Assembly: GCA_022482925.1 (NCBI GenBank)
Contig: JAKVOG010000003.1
Span: 239,761 to 303,760, forward strand
Source: Selenomonas sp.
GTDB taxonomy: Bacteria; Bacillota; Negativicutes; Selenomonadales; Selenomonadaceae
Direction: 5' to 3'
Length of the DNA: 64,000 nt
Shown here: in pieces, positions 1 to 8,944 of the stretch
Position numbering within the stretch: position 1 is the first letter of the stretch
How the letters are laid out: every line of letters begins with the position of its first letter
The notes under the pieces: model-generated
What the model saw: only the letters and a program-made list of their open reading frames with translations
Databases searched by the model: none
Told to the model about the DNA's origin: nothing
Position numbers and translations under genes: made by a program

Positions 1-201
1 ATGAATCTGTGATTGGTAAACCAGGTCGGCAGCGATGAGAAAAATCACAAGTCGACGTATGTTACACTGACATCCTTGGAGAAGGCAAAAGCATTAGCTA
101 AGGAAACGGTGGGGGATGCAGTGAAAGCACTTGAACCTTTTGGGCCGGAGGCAGATTTCCTTCGTGAATTGGTTCGTTATCTGGTCGATCGTAATAAATG
201 A
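1..201 (+). CDS. ispA: Polyprenyl (farnesyl/geranylgeranyl) diphosphate synthase, 3' end
   Basis: C-terminal tail of a trans-isoprenyl diphosphate synthase, which condenses IPP with allylic diphosphates in the cytoplasm. The visible residues include [14 protein letters not shown], the typical C-terminal signature that follows the second Asp-rich motif in FPP synthases. The 5' part lies outside the window. The reading frame changes near base 24: codons 3-23 read ESVIGKP and the frame continuing with VGSDEKN is shifted by one base, so one extra base seems present. It sits 14 bases before dxs, the common Firmicutes arrangement xseB-ispA-dxs. I am confident of the family; the exact product chain length cannot be told from this tail. 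Confidence 0.85.
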
Positions 202-215
202 TAGGGAGTGCCTGT

Positions 216-2096
216 ATGTATCCATTACTGGAAAAAATCAATCAGCCGGAGGACGTGAAACGTTACAACATAGCTGAATTGGAGGAATTGGCCCGGGAAT
301 TACGGCAGTTCATTGTCGGCACAGTTGCCAAAAACGGCGGACATCTGGCACCAAGCCTGGGGACGGTTGAGCTGACCCTGGCACTTTACAGTGTCTTCCA
401 GTTCCCAAAGGATAAATTGATCTGGGACGTGGGTCATCAGGCTTATACCCATAAGATCCTGACCGGTCGCAGGGATCGTTTTGCAACGTTGCGTCAAAAA
501 GGTGGCATCACGGGGTTCCCGAATCGCTTTGAATCGAAATACGATGCGTTTGGTGTGGGTCATGCCAGTACGTCTATTTCGGCTGCCTTAGGTATGGCAA
601 TCTCCCGCGATCTCAGCTGGCCGCAGTAATGAAGTGATCGCGGTAATCGGCGATGGTGCGCTGACTGGCTGGTGAGTCCTTTGAAGCGCTCAATCAGGCA
701 GGTGATCTGGGAAGAAGCTCATCGTTATCCTCAATGATAATGAGATGTCGATCGATAAGAATGTAGGCGGCATGAGTGAGTATCCTTTCACGTATCCGGA
801 TCAATCCGCAGTATAGCAGGGCGAAGAAGGATATGGGGACCCTTGCTCATGAGCATTCCTCATATCGGCGGATAAGGCGTTCAAGACAGCCCGTATCGTC
901 AAGGACAGCGTCCGGGCTGCACTGGTTCCGGGCAGCGTGTTCGAGGAGATCGGTTTTCACTATATCGGACCAATCGATGGGCATAATATCGGTCTGTTGC
1001 AGGAAATCCTGACCAGTGCCAGGGAAATGACGGTCCGGTGCTGATTCATATCCATACGAAAAAAGGCAAGGGGTACCTGCCCGCAGAAGAACAACCGGGA
1101 AAATTCCACGGGATTGGTGCATTTGATCCGGAGACTGGTGAATGTACAAAAAAAACCGGTTGTGCTCCCTCTTATACCAGCGTATTCAGCAAAGCCCTGA
1201 TCCAGCTGGCTGACCAGAATCCGAATCTTACCGCAATCACAGCGGCTATGCCAAGCGGAACCGGACTTAAGGCATTCGGCGAGGTTTATCCGGGGCGGTT
1301 CTTTGATGTAGGTATCGCTGAAGAACACGCGGTAACATTGGCGGCCGGCATGGCTGCGGATGGCAAGCATCCTGTGGTGGCCTTGTATTCCACATTTGCG
1401 CAGCGGGCTTATGATCAGCTTATGCATGATGTCTGCCTGCAGAACCTGCCGGTGACATTGTGTCTGGATCGTGCTGGTCTGGTTGGGGCGGATGGCCCAA
1501 CGCATCATGGTGCGTTTGATTTATCCTATCTCCGGCACATGCCGAATATGACGGTGTTCGTACCGAAGGATGAATCGGAGCTGCGGGATATGCTGGCTAC
1601 GGCTGTGTCGATGGATTCGCCGACGGCCGTACGGTATCCCCGTGGGGCAGGAGTCGGCGTAGAACTTCGCGATACGTTTTCAGAAATACCGGTGGGCAAG
1701 GCAGAGGTACTGCAGCCAGAGGGAACCATTGCGTTCCTGGCTGTCGGGGCAATGGTCGCCCGCGCGCAGCGTGCGTCAGAACTGTTGCATGCGGATGGCG
1801 TTGAGGCTGCTGTGGTGAATATGCGCTTTGTTAAACCACTGGATACGGCGATTATTGCGAAGCTGGCAGAAACAAAGGAATTACTGGTGACGCTGGAAGA
1901 GAATGCGCTGGCCGGTGGTTTTGGCTCGGCTGTTGCTGAATATCTGGTAGACAGTGGCCTGACTTCTAAAACGCAGGTCCTGCGTCTGGGGCTTCCGGAT
2001 GCGTTCGTTGAACAGGGAACACCAGCTGAGCTGCTGACGATTTGTGGCTTGCAGCCGGAACAGATTGCAGCAAAAGTAAAGGAACGGATGAAGTAA
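216..2096 (+). CDS. dxs: 1-deoxy-D-xylulose-5-phosphate synthase (frameshifted)
   Basis: Thiamine-diphosphate enzyme that condenses pyruvate and glyceraldehyde-3-phosphate in the first step of the MEP isoprenoid pathway. ATG at 216 follows GGGAG. The N-terminal part shows [16 protein letters not shown] and [15 protein letters not shown]; the C-terminal transketolase-like half from about 1038 is intact ([34 protein letters not shown]). Between about 615 and 1030 at least six single-base indels (near 615, 670, 711, 784, 843, 866 and 1030) break the frame, yet correct DXS residues ([45 protein letters not shown]) appear in alternating frames. I read this as one gene damaged by sequencing error. 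The stop overlaps the tlyA start (TAATG). Confidence 0.93.
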
Positions 2097-2905
2097 TGGC
2101 AAAAGAACGATTAGATGTGTTACTGGTGGAACGTGGCCTGGCTGGCAGCCGGGAGCGTGCCAAACGGATGATTATGGCCGGTGAAGTGCTGGTGGATAAT
2201 CAGAAGATTGACAAGGCTGGTGCTACGGTCAAGCCTGAGGCTGAAATCCGGCTGCTCGGGCATGACATTCCCTATGTCAGCCGGGGCGGATTGAAGCTGG
2301 AAAAGGCAATGCAGGAGTTCGGGGTACAGATCCAGGGGAAGCGCTGCGCGGATATCGGCGCGTCTACTGGCGGTTTTACCGATTGCATGCTGCAGAATGG
2401 TGCCGTACAGGTATTTGCGATTGATGTCGGCTATGGGCAGCTGGCCTGGAAACTGCGGACGGATGAGCGGGTCGTAAATATGGAACGGACCAATATCCGT
2501 AATGTCACACTGGAAAATATTGGTGATCCACTGGATTTTGCTTCGATTGATGTGGCGTTTATCTCGCTGACCAAGGTGCTGCCGGTTGCTTATTCCTTAT
2601 TGAAGGACGATGGTGAACTGGTAGCGTTGATCAAGCCGCAGTTTGAAGCTGGCCGTGAACTGGTTGGCAAAAAAGGTGTAGTTCGCGATCCGGCTGTGCA
2701 TGCAGCGGTGATCCGTGAGGTGACTGCGTTTGCCTGTGAAACCGGCTTTGTGCCGATGGCACTGACCTTTTCACCGGTCAAGGGGCCTGAAGGTAATATC
2801 GAGTATCTGATCCGGCTCTCGAAGGACAGCAGCCAGGAGAATACGGTCGACGAGACGCGGATCCTGGCGATTGTGGCCGAGGCACATGGGACACTGGATA
2901 AATAA
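2096..2905 (+). CDS. tlyA: TlyA family rRNA 2'-O-methyltransferase / hemolysin A homologue
   Basis: Protein of 269 residues from ATG 2096, which shares one base with the dxs stop. An N-terminal S4 RNA-binding domain (ERLDVLLVERGLAGSRERAKRMI) is followed by an FtsJ-like SAM-dependent methyltransferase fold with DIGASTGGFTDCMLQNGA as the SAM motif I and a KPQFEAGRE segment. TlyA proteins 2'-O-methylate 16S and/or 23S rRNA; some carry weak haemolytic activity, hence the name. Translational coupling to dxs and the 12-base gap to nadK suggest one operon. The family assignment is firm; the rRNA target is not deducible here. Confidence 0.92.
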   Translation: MAKERLDVLLVERGLAGSRERAKRMIMAGEVLVDNQKIDKAGATVKPEAEIRLLGHDIPYVSRGGLKLEKAMQEFGVQIQGKRCADIGASTGGFTDCMLQNGAVQVFAIDVGYGQLAWKLRTDERVVNMERTNIRNVTLENIGDPLDFASIDVAFISLTKVLPVAYSLLKDDGELVALIKPQFEAGRELVGKKGVVRDPAVHAAVIREVTAFACETGFVPMALTFSPVKGPEGNIEYLIRLSKDSSQENTVDETRILAIVAEAHGTLDK

Positions 2906-2917
2906 GGAGATGGCCAT

Positions 2918-3781
2918 ATGCTGACCGTAGCTGTTTTTCCGAATGTTAGTAAACCTCAGGCACCAGATGTACTGCGGCGGATATTCGATTTCTATCAGGA
3001 TAAGGATGTCCGGCTTATCCTGCCAATCGATGAATCACGTTTCTTCGATTGTGAAGCGTATGGAGTGCCGGATATTGAGAAGGTACCGGCCGATATTGCG
3101 TTGAGTCTTGGTGGTGATGGTACGCTTTTGGGCGTATGCCGCCGCTATGGATCAAGGGCCGTGCCGGTCTGTGGTGTAAATATCGGTACACTGGGTTTTA
3201 TGGCGGATATTGAGCTAAGTGAGCTGGAAATGAAATTGCAGAAGATCCTGGACGGGGATTACCGGATTGAGCACCGGCTGTTATTAGCCGGGTTCGTGCG
3301 GTCAAATGGCGAGGAACGTTTCCTGGGACATGCGATCAATGATGTGGTGGTCACGAAGGGCGGAGTAGCCCGTATGCTTCATCTGGGACTCAGCATCAAC
3401 GAATCCCACCTGATCGATTATAAGGCGGATGGTGTGATCATTGCTTCCCCAACCGGGTCGACTGCGTACTCGCTTTCAGCAGGGGGGCCAATCATGAACC
3501 CAACGGTGCGGGCACTGCTGGTTACACCGATTTGTGCCCATACCTTCAATATGCGGCCTCTGGTTGTCAGTGAGGACGATGTCGTGCATATCCGGATCGC
3601 GGCGATCCATCAGGATATCATTGTAACGTTTGATGGGCAGGAAAGCTTCCGGCTGCTGCCCGGCGATGAGATCATGGTTATGAAATCCAGTGCACAGGCT
3701 GGCATCGTGAAGTTTGAGGACAAGGATTATTATCAGATTCTGCGGACCAAGCTGTGGAAAGATGCAAATAAGAATACTTGA
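2918..3781 (+). CDS. nadK: NAD kinase
   Basis: ATP- or polyphosphate-dependent phosphorylation of NAD to NADP. The 287-residue product has the diagnostic GGDGTLL motif near residue 66 and the following VNIGTLGFM segment, then ADGVIIASPTGSTAYSLSAGGP, the second conserved NAD-kinase region. ATG 2918 is preceded by AAGGAG. Length is normal for the family. Located between tlyA and argR, as in many Firmicutes. Confidence 0.95.
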   Translation: MLTVAVFPNVSKPQAPDVLRRIFDFYQDKDVRLILPIDESRFFDCEAYGVPDIEKVPADIALSLGGDGTLLGVCRRYGSRAVPVCGVNIGTLGFMADIELSELEMKLQKILDGDYRIEHRLLLAGFVRSNGEERFLGHAINDVVVTKGGVARMLHLGLSINESHLIDYKADGVIIASPTGSTAYSLSAGGPIMNPTVRALLVTPICAHTFNMRPLVVSEDDVVHIRIAAIHQDIIVTFDGQESFRLLPGDEIMVMKSSAQAGIVKFEDKDYYQILRTKLWKDANKNT

Positions 3782-3819
3782 GATGAGTAAGAAGAAATAG
3801 ACAAGGATAAGGTGGATCT

Positions 3820-4272
3820 ATGAAAAGTGTACGCCATGCAGTAATTAAAAAAATTATTGAGCAGGAAGTCATCGAGACCCAGGAAGATCTGGCCGATGCG
3901 CTGCGCGAACAGCGTATCAAAGTCACGCAGGCGACGGTATCCCGTGATATCAAGGAACTCATGCTGATCAAGGTTCCTACGGGAGATGGACGCTATCGGT
4001 ATGCGTCACCTATGCAGAATGCGCTGCTGTTCACCGAGGAGCGTATGCAGCGTCTGTTCCAGGATACCGTGACTGGCTGCGATTACAGTGAGAACATCAT
4101 TGTGGTCAAGACATTGCCGGGCGGGGCCAACACCGTGGCATCGGCCCTGGATCATGCCAAATGGCCGGAAATCCTTGGTACAGTAGCAGGTGATGATAAT
4201 ATTTTCGTGATTGTCAAACCGAAGGATGCGACGGAGAAAATCATGCATCGGCTGTTGTCCTATCTGAAATAA
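3820..4272 (+). CDS. argR: Arginine repressor ArgR/AhrC
   Basis: Hexameric transcription factor that uses arginine as co-repressor. The 150-residue protein has an N-terminal winged helix containing ETQEDLADALREQ and TQATVSRDIKELMLIK, the typical ArgR recognition helix, then a C-terminal oligomerisation/arginine-binding domain with VVKTLPGGANTVASALD and GTVAGDDNIFVIVK. Length is normal. ArgR next to recN is a conserved Firmicutes pairing without an obvious functional link; 27 bases separate the genes. Confidence 0.96.
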   Translation: MKSVRHAVIKKIIEQEVIETQEDLADALREQRIKVTQATVSRDIKELMLIKVPTGDGRYRYASPMQNALLFTEERMQRLFQDTVTGCDYSENIIVVKTLPGGANTVASALDHAKWPEILGTVAGDDNIFVIVKPKDATEKIMHRLLSYLK

Positions 4273-4299
4273 TATAACGGTTAAAGGAGATTGTTTTCA

Positions 4300-6014
4300 A
4301 TGCTGAAGACATTGACTGTTTGGAATTTTGCCTTGCTGGAACACGTGCAGGTAGAATTCGGTGCAGGGCTTAATATATTGACTGGCGAAACTGGTGCTGG
4401 CAAATCGATTCTGATTGACTCACTCGGGGCAATCCTGGGACATCGGATCTCAGCGGATTCCATTCGTACCGGTTGTGACTGGCTGCGGGTAGAGGCGGTG
4501 TTCAGTCTGGATGACGAACCGTTGGGGCTGCATGAACTGCTGACACAGCAGGCTATCGATGATTCTGAGGGAGTATTGATCGTGACCCGTCAGGTGACCC
4601 GTGTCGGCCGCAGCATGGTGCTGGTGAATGGCTGTCACGTGACATTGGCCGTATTGAAGCAGATGGGAGCATTCCTTACCGATATCATGGACAGAATGAG
4701 AATCTGGCTCTGCTAAAGGAAGAGAGTCAATTCAGCTGCTCGATCGTTATGATCCGGATCTGGTTGAGGCTTTGGCCGCCTATCAGCAGGTCTATACTGC
4801 CTGGCGGGCGAAGAAGAAGACCTATACGGAAAAGGAGCAGGCTGCCCGCGAATATGCCCAGCGGCTGGATATGCTTCGGTGGCAGGACAAGGAGATCGCC
4901 GAGGCGAAGCTCAGGCCACATGAGGATGATGAGCTGGAAGCAGAAATCCATAAGCTCTCTCCATGCAGAGAAGATTGCCGGCTTTCGTAGAGGAATCCTA
5001 TAATCTGCTGGATAATGGCTCGAAGATGGCCTAGGGTGTCCTTGGCAGCATTATCACAGGTAAAAAAAGACCTGGAAGATATGAGCCGCTATGATGATTC
5101 GCTGGCGAATGCCCGCAAGATGGTGGAGGAAGCGGCCATTTCCCTGCAGGAAGCTTCTTATGAGCTGCGGGATTATGGGGAGTCCATGGAATTCAGTCCG
5201 GAACGGCTGGACAAGCTTCAGAGCCGCATGGATGTGATTTACCGTCTGCGCAAGAAGTATGGTGCGACTATTGCCGAGGTGCTGGAACACCAGCAGAAGG
5301 TCCAGCAGGAACTGGCTGCTATCGAAAACTATGATGAAGATATGGCACTGCTGGAAAAAGAGATTGCAGCACTCGAGCAGAAGCTCGAGCATAAGGGCAA
5401 GGATCTGACCGCACGCCGTGTTGCTGCTGCCGGGAAATTGTCACAGGATGTGGGGAAACAGCTCAAGGAACTGGGCATGCCCAAGGCCATATTCCGCATT
5501 GCGGTTACGCCAGCTGAAAAGTATCTCGGCAACGGCGCTGATGTGGTCGCGATGTTTTTCTCGCCAATCCGGGTGAGACTGAGAAGCCATTGCAGAAAGT
5601 GGCTTCGGGCGGAGAGCTTTCCCGGATTGCGCTGGCAATCAAGACGGTAGCAGCATCCCGCGATTCATCGGTACCGAGCATGGTATTTGATGAGATCGAT
5701 ACAGGGAATCGGTGGCCGGACGGCCCAGATGGTGGCAGAACGCATTGCGCTGGTCGCAAAGTATAAGCAGGTTCTCTGTATCACGCATCTGCCCCAGATT
5801 GCCTGTATGGCCGATGTCCATCTTTACATTGCGAAGAATTCGGTAGGGGAATCGACCTGTCACGCAGGTGCGTCCGCTTACGGAACGTGAACGGATCAGT
5901 GAGATTGCCCGTATGGCATCCGGAGTGGATGTCACGACCGCTTCTTTGGATAATGCAAAGGAAATGATCAGTCATGCACGCATGAAAAAAGACGGCTTTT
6001 CACGCGCAAAATAA
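4300..6014 (+). CDS. recN: DNA repair protein RecN (frameshifted)
   Basis: SMC-like ATPase for double-strand break repair. ATG 4300 follows AAAGGAG. The N-terminal Walker A region GETGAGKSILIDSLG is clear, the coiled-coil middle is readable from about 5015 to 5560, and the C-terminal part (GIGGRTAQMVAERIALVAKYKQVLCITHLPQIACMAD is spread over two frames) contains the Walker B and H-loop regions. Frame changes occur near 4685 (a missing base before the HGQNENLALL segment), about 4725, 4960-5010, 5560, 5705 and 5865. Both sides of each break match RecN order, so this is one gene with sequence errors. It ends TCACGCGCAAAATAA at 6014. Confidence 0.9.
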
Positions 6015-6061
6015 ATTATTCACAAAACAATAGAAATCCAGTTGAAGCAATAAGAAAACGC

Positions 6062-6091
6062 TTGCTTTTGAGCGGTCGGAAGTGCTATCAT
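6062..6091 (+). promoter_or_regulatory. Promoter of the structured RNA
   Basis: TTGCTT (6062-6067), an 18-base spacer and TATCAT (6086-6091). The predicted start near 6097 coincides with the foot of the first hairpin of the downstream RNA, which supports an independent transcript. Confidence 0.55.
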
Positions 6092-6093
6092 AA

Positions 6094-6229
6094 ATGGCGG
6101 AGGGACAGGCAGACGAAACGAGCTGCATCCCACCCATAAAACGTTTTTCTTCAATGCAAATCGTTGCATTGAAAGGATCTCTTCTGAAAAGGGCTTCACC
6201 GTTCGTGGATGACTGTGGGGCTCTTTTTT
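6094..6229 (+). ncRNA. Candidate structured small RNA (three hairpins), unidentified
   Basis: No ORF fits here. The segment folds by eye into three separate stems. Stem 1 spans 6094-6137: ATGG pairs with CCAT, GGGA with TCCC and GCAG with CTGC. Stem 2 is a perfect 10-bp hairpin, TTCAATGCAA (6150-6159), loop ATCG, TTGCATTGAA (6164-6173). Stem 3 is a 13-bp hairpin with G-U pairs (6187-6199 with 6215-6227) followed by six T residues. A promoter-like sequence lies just upstream, so the whole could be an approximately 135-nt sRNA or an attenuated leader of the Nudix gene that starts 70 bases further on. The three independent stems do not look like 6S, SRP or tmRNA. A short GGCGGAGGGAC segment resembles the S-box core, but the other S-box elements are missing. 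Confidence 0.55.
6187..6229 (+). terminator. Intrinsic terminator of the small RNA
   Basis: AAAAGGGCTTCAC (6187-6199) pairs over 13 positions with GTGGGGCTCTTTT (6215-6227), allowing G-U pairs, and runs into TTTTTT (6224-6229). Confidence 0.75.
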
Positions 6230-6240
6230 CGTGCCTTTCA

Positions 6241-6268
6241 TTGCAAACTCAACAAATAATAGTATAAT
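6241..6268 (+). promoter_or_regulatory. Promoter for the Nudix hydrolase
   Basis: TTGCAA (6241-6246), 16-base spacer, perfect TATAAT (6263-6268), placed 33 bases before the start codon and immediately after the terminator of the small RNA. Confidence 0.6.
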
Positions 6269-6301
6269 AAATAGAACATGATTTTTCGGGAGGTATGCCA
6301 G

Positions 6302-6866
6302 ATGGCAGAAGAAAAGGATTCAGATTTGATCGAGAAAAAACTGAGCAGCGAAGATATTTTTGATGGTGCCCTGCTGCACGTCAAACGCGATACGGTCAAA
6401 TTGCCGAATGGCAATGAAGCAACCCGTGAATGGATCAAGCATCCTGGTGCTTCATCGGTTATTCCGGTATTGCCGGATGGCCGGATCGTACTGGTTCGTC
6501 AGTATCGTTATCCGAATCGGCAAAGTGACACTGGAGGTACCGGCTGGCAAGCTTGATGCGCCGGATGAGGATCCGCTTTACTGCGCGACCCGGGAACTTT
6601 CGGAGGAGACCGGTTATCAGGCTGAGCATATCGAGAAATTGACAACGATTGCTACGACTGTCGGTTTTTCGAATGAGTATATCCATCTTTATGTAGCCGA
6701 GGGACTGACTCCCGGCAAGCAGCATCCGGATGAGGATGAATTCATCAATGTGGTGAAGGTGCCGTTGGATGAGGCGGTTCAGATGGTACTGGATGGCCGG
6801 ATCTACGATGCAAAATCGGCAACCTCGATTCTGCTGGTGGAGCGCAGGCTGCGCCTGACCAAATAA
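6302..6866 (+). CDS. nudF: ADP-ribose pyrophosphatase, Nudix family (one frameshift)
   Basis: Hydrolyses ADP-ribose or related nucleotide sugars to AMP and a sugar phosphate. ATG 6302 lies seven bases after GGGAGG. The Nudix box is visible as a glycine, then E and RELSEETGY (from GKLDAPDEDPLYCAT onward), with the preceding VLVRQYRYP typical of NudF/YqkG. A single extra base near 6519 moves the frame: the first frame ends DTGGTGWQA, while the corrected frame reads IGKVTLEVPAGKLD. About 187 residues when joined, normal for the family. The box seems to have one residue more than the usual G-x5-E spacing. Confidence 0.88.
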
Positions 6867-6908
6867 TGGGTATTACAGACGTTGAATATCGGTTAACGGA
6901 GGAATTTT

Positions 6909-7534
6909 ATGTTTGATATTAGCCTGATGCAGATCGTGGCGGATTGCCCGGACTGATCATCGCCATGGTAATCCATGAATATGCACATGCACGTGTGGCC
7001 GTATGGCTGGGCGATTTTACGCCGCGTATGATGGGGCGTCTTACACTTAATCCGATGGCGCATATCGATCCGATCGGCATGGTCATGCTGTTTCTGGTTC
7101 ATTTTGGTTGGGCCAAACCGGTAATGATCAATCCCAATAATTTCAAGAAACCGCAGCGGGATGATATTCTCGTTTCCCTGGCTGGCCCTGGTGCCAACCT
7201 CGTGACGGCTTTCCTGGCGTTGGTGGCACTGCTGATCTATAGCCGAATGGGCGGGAATATGACGACCGGAGTCTATCTGGTTTTCCAGCTCATCATCGAA
7301 TATAATATCGGCTTTGCAATCTTCAATATGATTCCATTGCCGCCGCTTGATGGCTCACATGTACTCATGCAGCTGCTGCCGCGTGACCTGGCCTATAAGC
7401 TGGCCGGGCTGGAGCGCTACAGCTTTCTGATCCTGATCGTACTGCTCATGACTCCGGTCCTGGGCATGATCCTGGTGCCATTCCGGACGCTGATCTGGCA
7501 TATCTTTTCCCTGCTGCTCAGTCCGTTCTTTTAA
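6909..7534 (+). CDS. Site-2 protease family (M50) membrane metallopeptidase
   Basis: Multi-pass membrane zinc protease of the short S2P class. The start MFDISLMQIVA (ATG 6909 after ACGGAGG) is followed by one extra base near 6942; the frame then continues LPGLIIAMVIHEYAHARVAVWLGD, where HEYAH is the HExxH zinc motif. NMIPLPPLDGSHV near the C-terminus carries the third zinc ligand (Asp) typical of M50. Several hydrophobic segments, about 208 residues in total. In Firmicutes this small M50 protein precedes scpA-scpB, as here; its substrate is unknown. Confidence 0.88.
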
Positions 7535-7540
7535 GCTGAA

Positions 7541-8275
7541 ATGATGGAAGATTACAAGATAAAGCTGGATGCATTTGAAGGCCCGATGGACCTGCTCATG
7601 CATCTGATCGAGAAAAATAAGATTGATATCTATGATATTCCGATTGCGGAGCTGACGCGTCAGTATCTGGATTATCTGGATAAATTCCGGGAATTCAATA
7701 TCGAATTTGCCAGCTCTTTTCTGGTGATGGCGGCAACCTTGCTGCAGATCAAATCGCGCATGATGCTGCCTAAGACGGAGAAACGACGGACGAAGAAGAG
7801 GAGGATCCACGCTTTGAGCTGGTCCAGCGTATCCTGGAATATCGGAAGTTCAAGGAAGTCAGTTCTGTATTAGGGAATATGGCCGGTATTCAGGAACGCT
7901 TTCGTTGGGCGTGAGCCGATGGAACTGCCGGTACATCATCTGCCGCCGGGCAATCTTTCGCTTAATGCCCTGGTTGAGGCCTTCCGGACGGTGCTCTGGT
8001 GAAAGAGGAACTGACGATACCGAAGGCGCTGGTTGAGCCGGAAGCCTACAATATCAAGGACAAGATGGAAGATATCCTGTCCCTGCTGGGGCGGAGCCGG
8101 GGAAAGCTGCTGTTCTCAGAGGCTTTTCATTTTGGGTCGAGAAGTGAGCTGGTGGTGACGTTCCTGGCCTTGCTTGAACTCATAAAGCTGCGTACCGGTC
8201 ACAATCAAGCAGCAGCGAATCTTTGCAGAAATCTATATCTGTATCCGGGAGGAGGAACAGGGAATCGATGCCTGA
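7541..8275 (+). CDS. scpA: Segregation and condensation protein A (frameshifted)
   Basis: Kleisin subunit that bridges SMC heads in the bacterial condensin. The N-terminus (KIKLDAFEGPMDLLMHLIEKNKIDIYDIPIAEL, read from 7541) is diagnostic. Frame breaks occur near 7780, 7895, 7995 and 8195. Between them the other frames read DEEEEDPRFELVQRILEYRKFKEV, REPMELPVHHLPPG and KEELTIPKALVEPEAYNIKDKMEDILSLL, in normal ScpA order. The corrected 3' end reads KQQRIFAEIYI and stops at 8275, overlapping scpB by eight bases. One gene with indel errors. Confidence 0.88.
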
Positions 8276-8911
8276 TCAGAAAATAAGAGCCGAGATATCG
8301 GCAACCGGCATGATTGAGGCGGTGCTGTTTGCAGCGGGAATCCGATGACCGCCAATGAGATCGCGCATATCGTCCAGCTGGATCTGATTGGTACACAGAA
8401 TCTGCTGCTTGAGCTGCAGCAGGATCTCGATCAGCGTCACAGCGGGCTGACGATCCGTCAGGTTGCTGGTGGCTATCAGCTGGCAACAAGGCCGGAGGCA
8501 TTCGCTGTGGTGGAGCGTCTCAGCCAGGTCGTCGACCGCAAGATTTCTGCGCCGACAATGGAAACACTGTCGATCATCGCGTTCCGTCAGCCGATCACCA
8601 AGGCGGAAATCGAGCAGATCCGCGGGGTGCGGATTGAGCGGGCGCTGCAGAAGCTGATGGAATTGGAACTGGTGGCCGAGGTGGGCGCAAGAAAGTCCTG
8701 GGACGGCCGATCCTTTATGGTACAACGGATGCTTTTCTGCGCTGTTTGGTATCAATACGCTGGAAGACCTGCCGGCTCTGCCGACGACAGAAGATGTGGC
8801 TGCGGGCTGGATGCCGAGCAGATGGAACTCTTCAATGAGGTACAGCAGCTGCAGGCTGAGCGGACAGAAACACAGGAGGAAACTCCGATCCATGAGGAAG
8901 ATCCGGAATGA
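8268..8911 (+). CDS. scpB: Segregation and condensation protein B (frameshifted)
   Basis: Dimeric winged-helix subunit of SMC-ScpAB. The start ATG 8268 overlaps scpA; MIEAVLFAAGNPMT is reached after restoring one lost base near 8338. The middle (TANEIAHIVQLDLIGT, KPITKAEIEQIRGVR-type motif at 8590-8650) is ScpB-like. Near 8700 and 8805 two further shifts occur; between them the correct frame reads PILYGTTDAFL and FGINTLEDLPALP, the conserved ScpB C-terminus. The ending is glutamate-rich. About 214 residues after correction. Confidence 0.87.
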
Positions 8912-8944
8912 TGATCGGTTTTTATATATTAGGAGGAACAGGAA

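Noticed and set aside
6094..6137. Possible S-box (SAM-I) riboswitch
   Set aside because: Only a GGCGGAGGGAC stretch resembles the core; the kink-turn, GGUGCUAAUUCC and closing P1 elements are missing and the downstream gene is unrelated to methionine.
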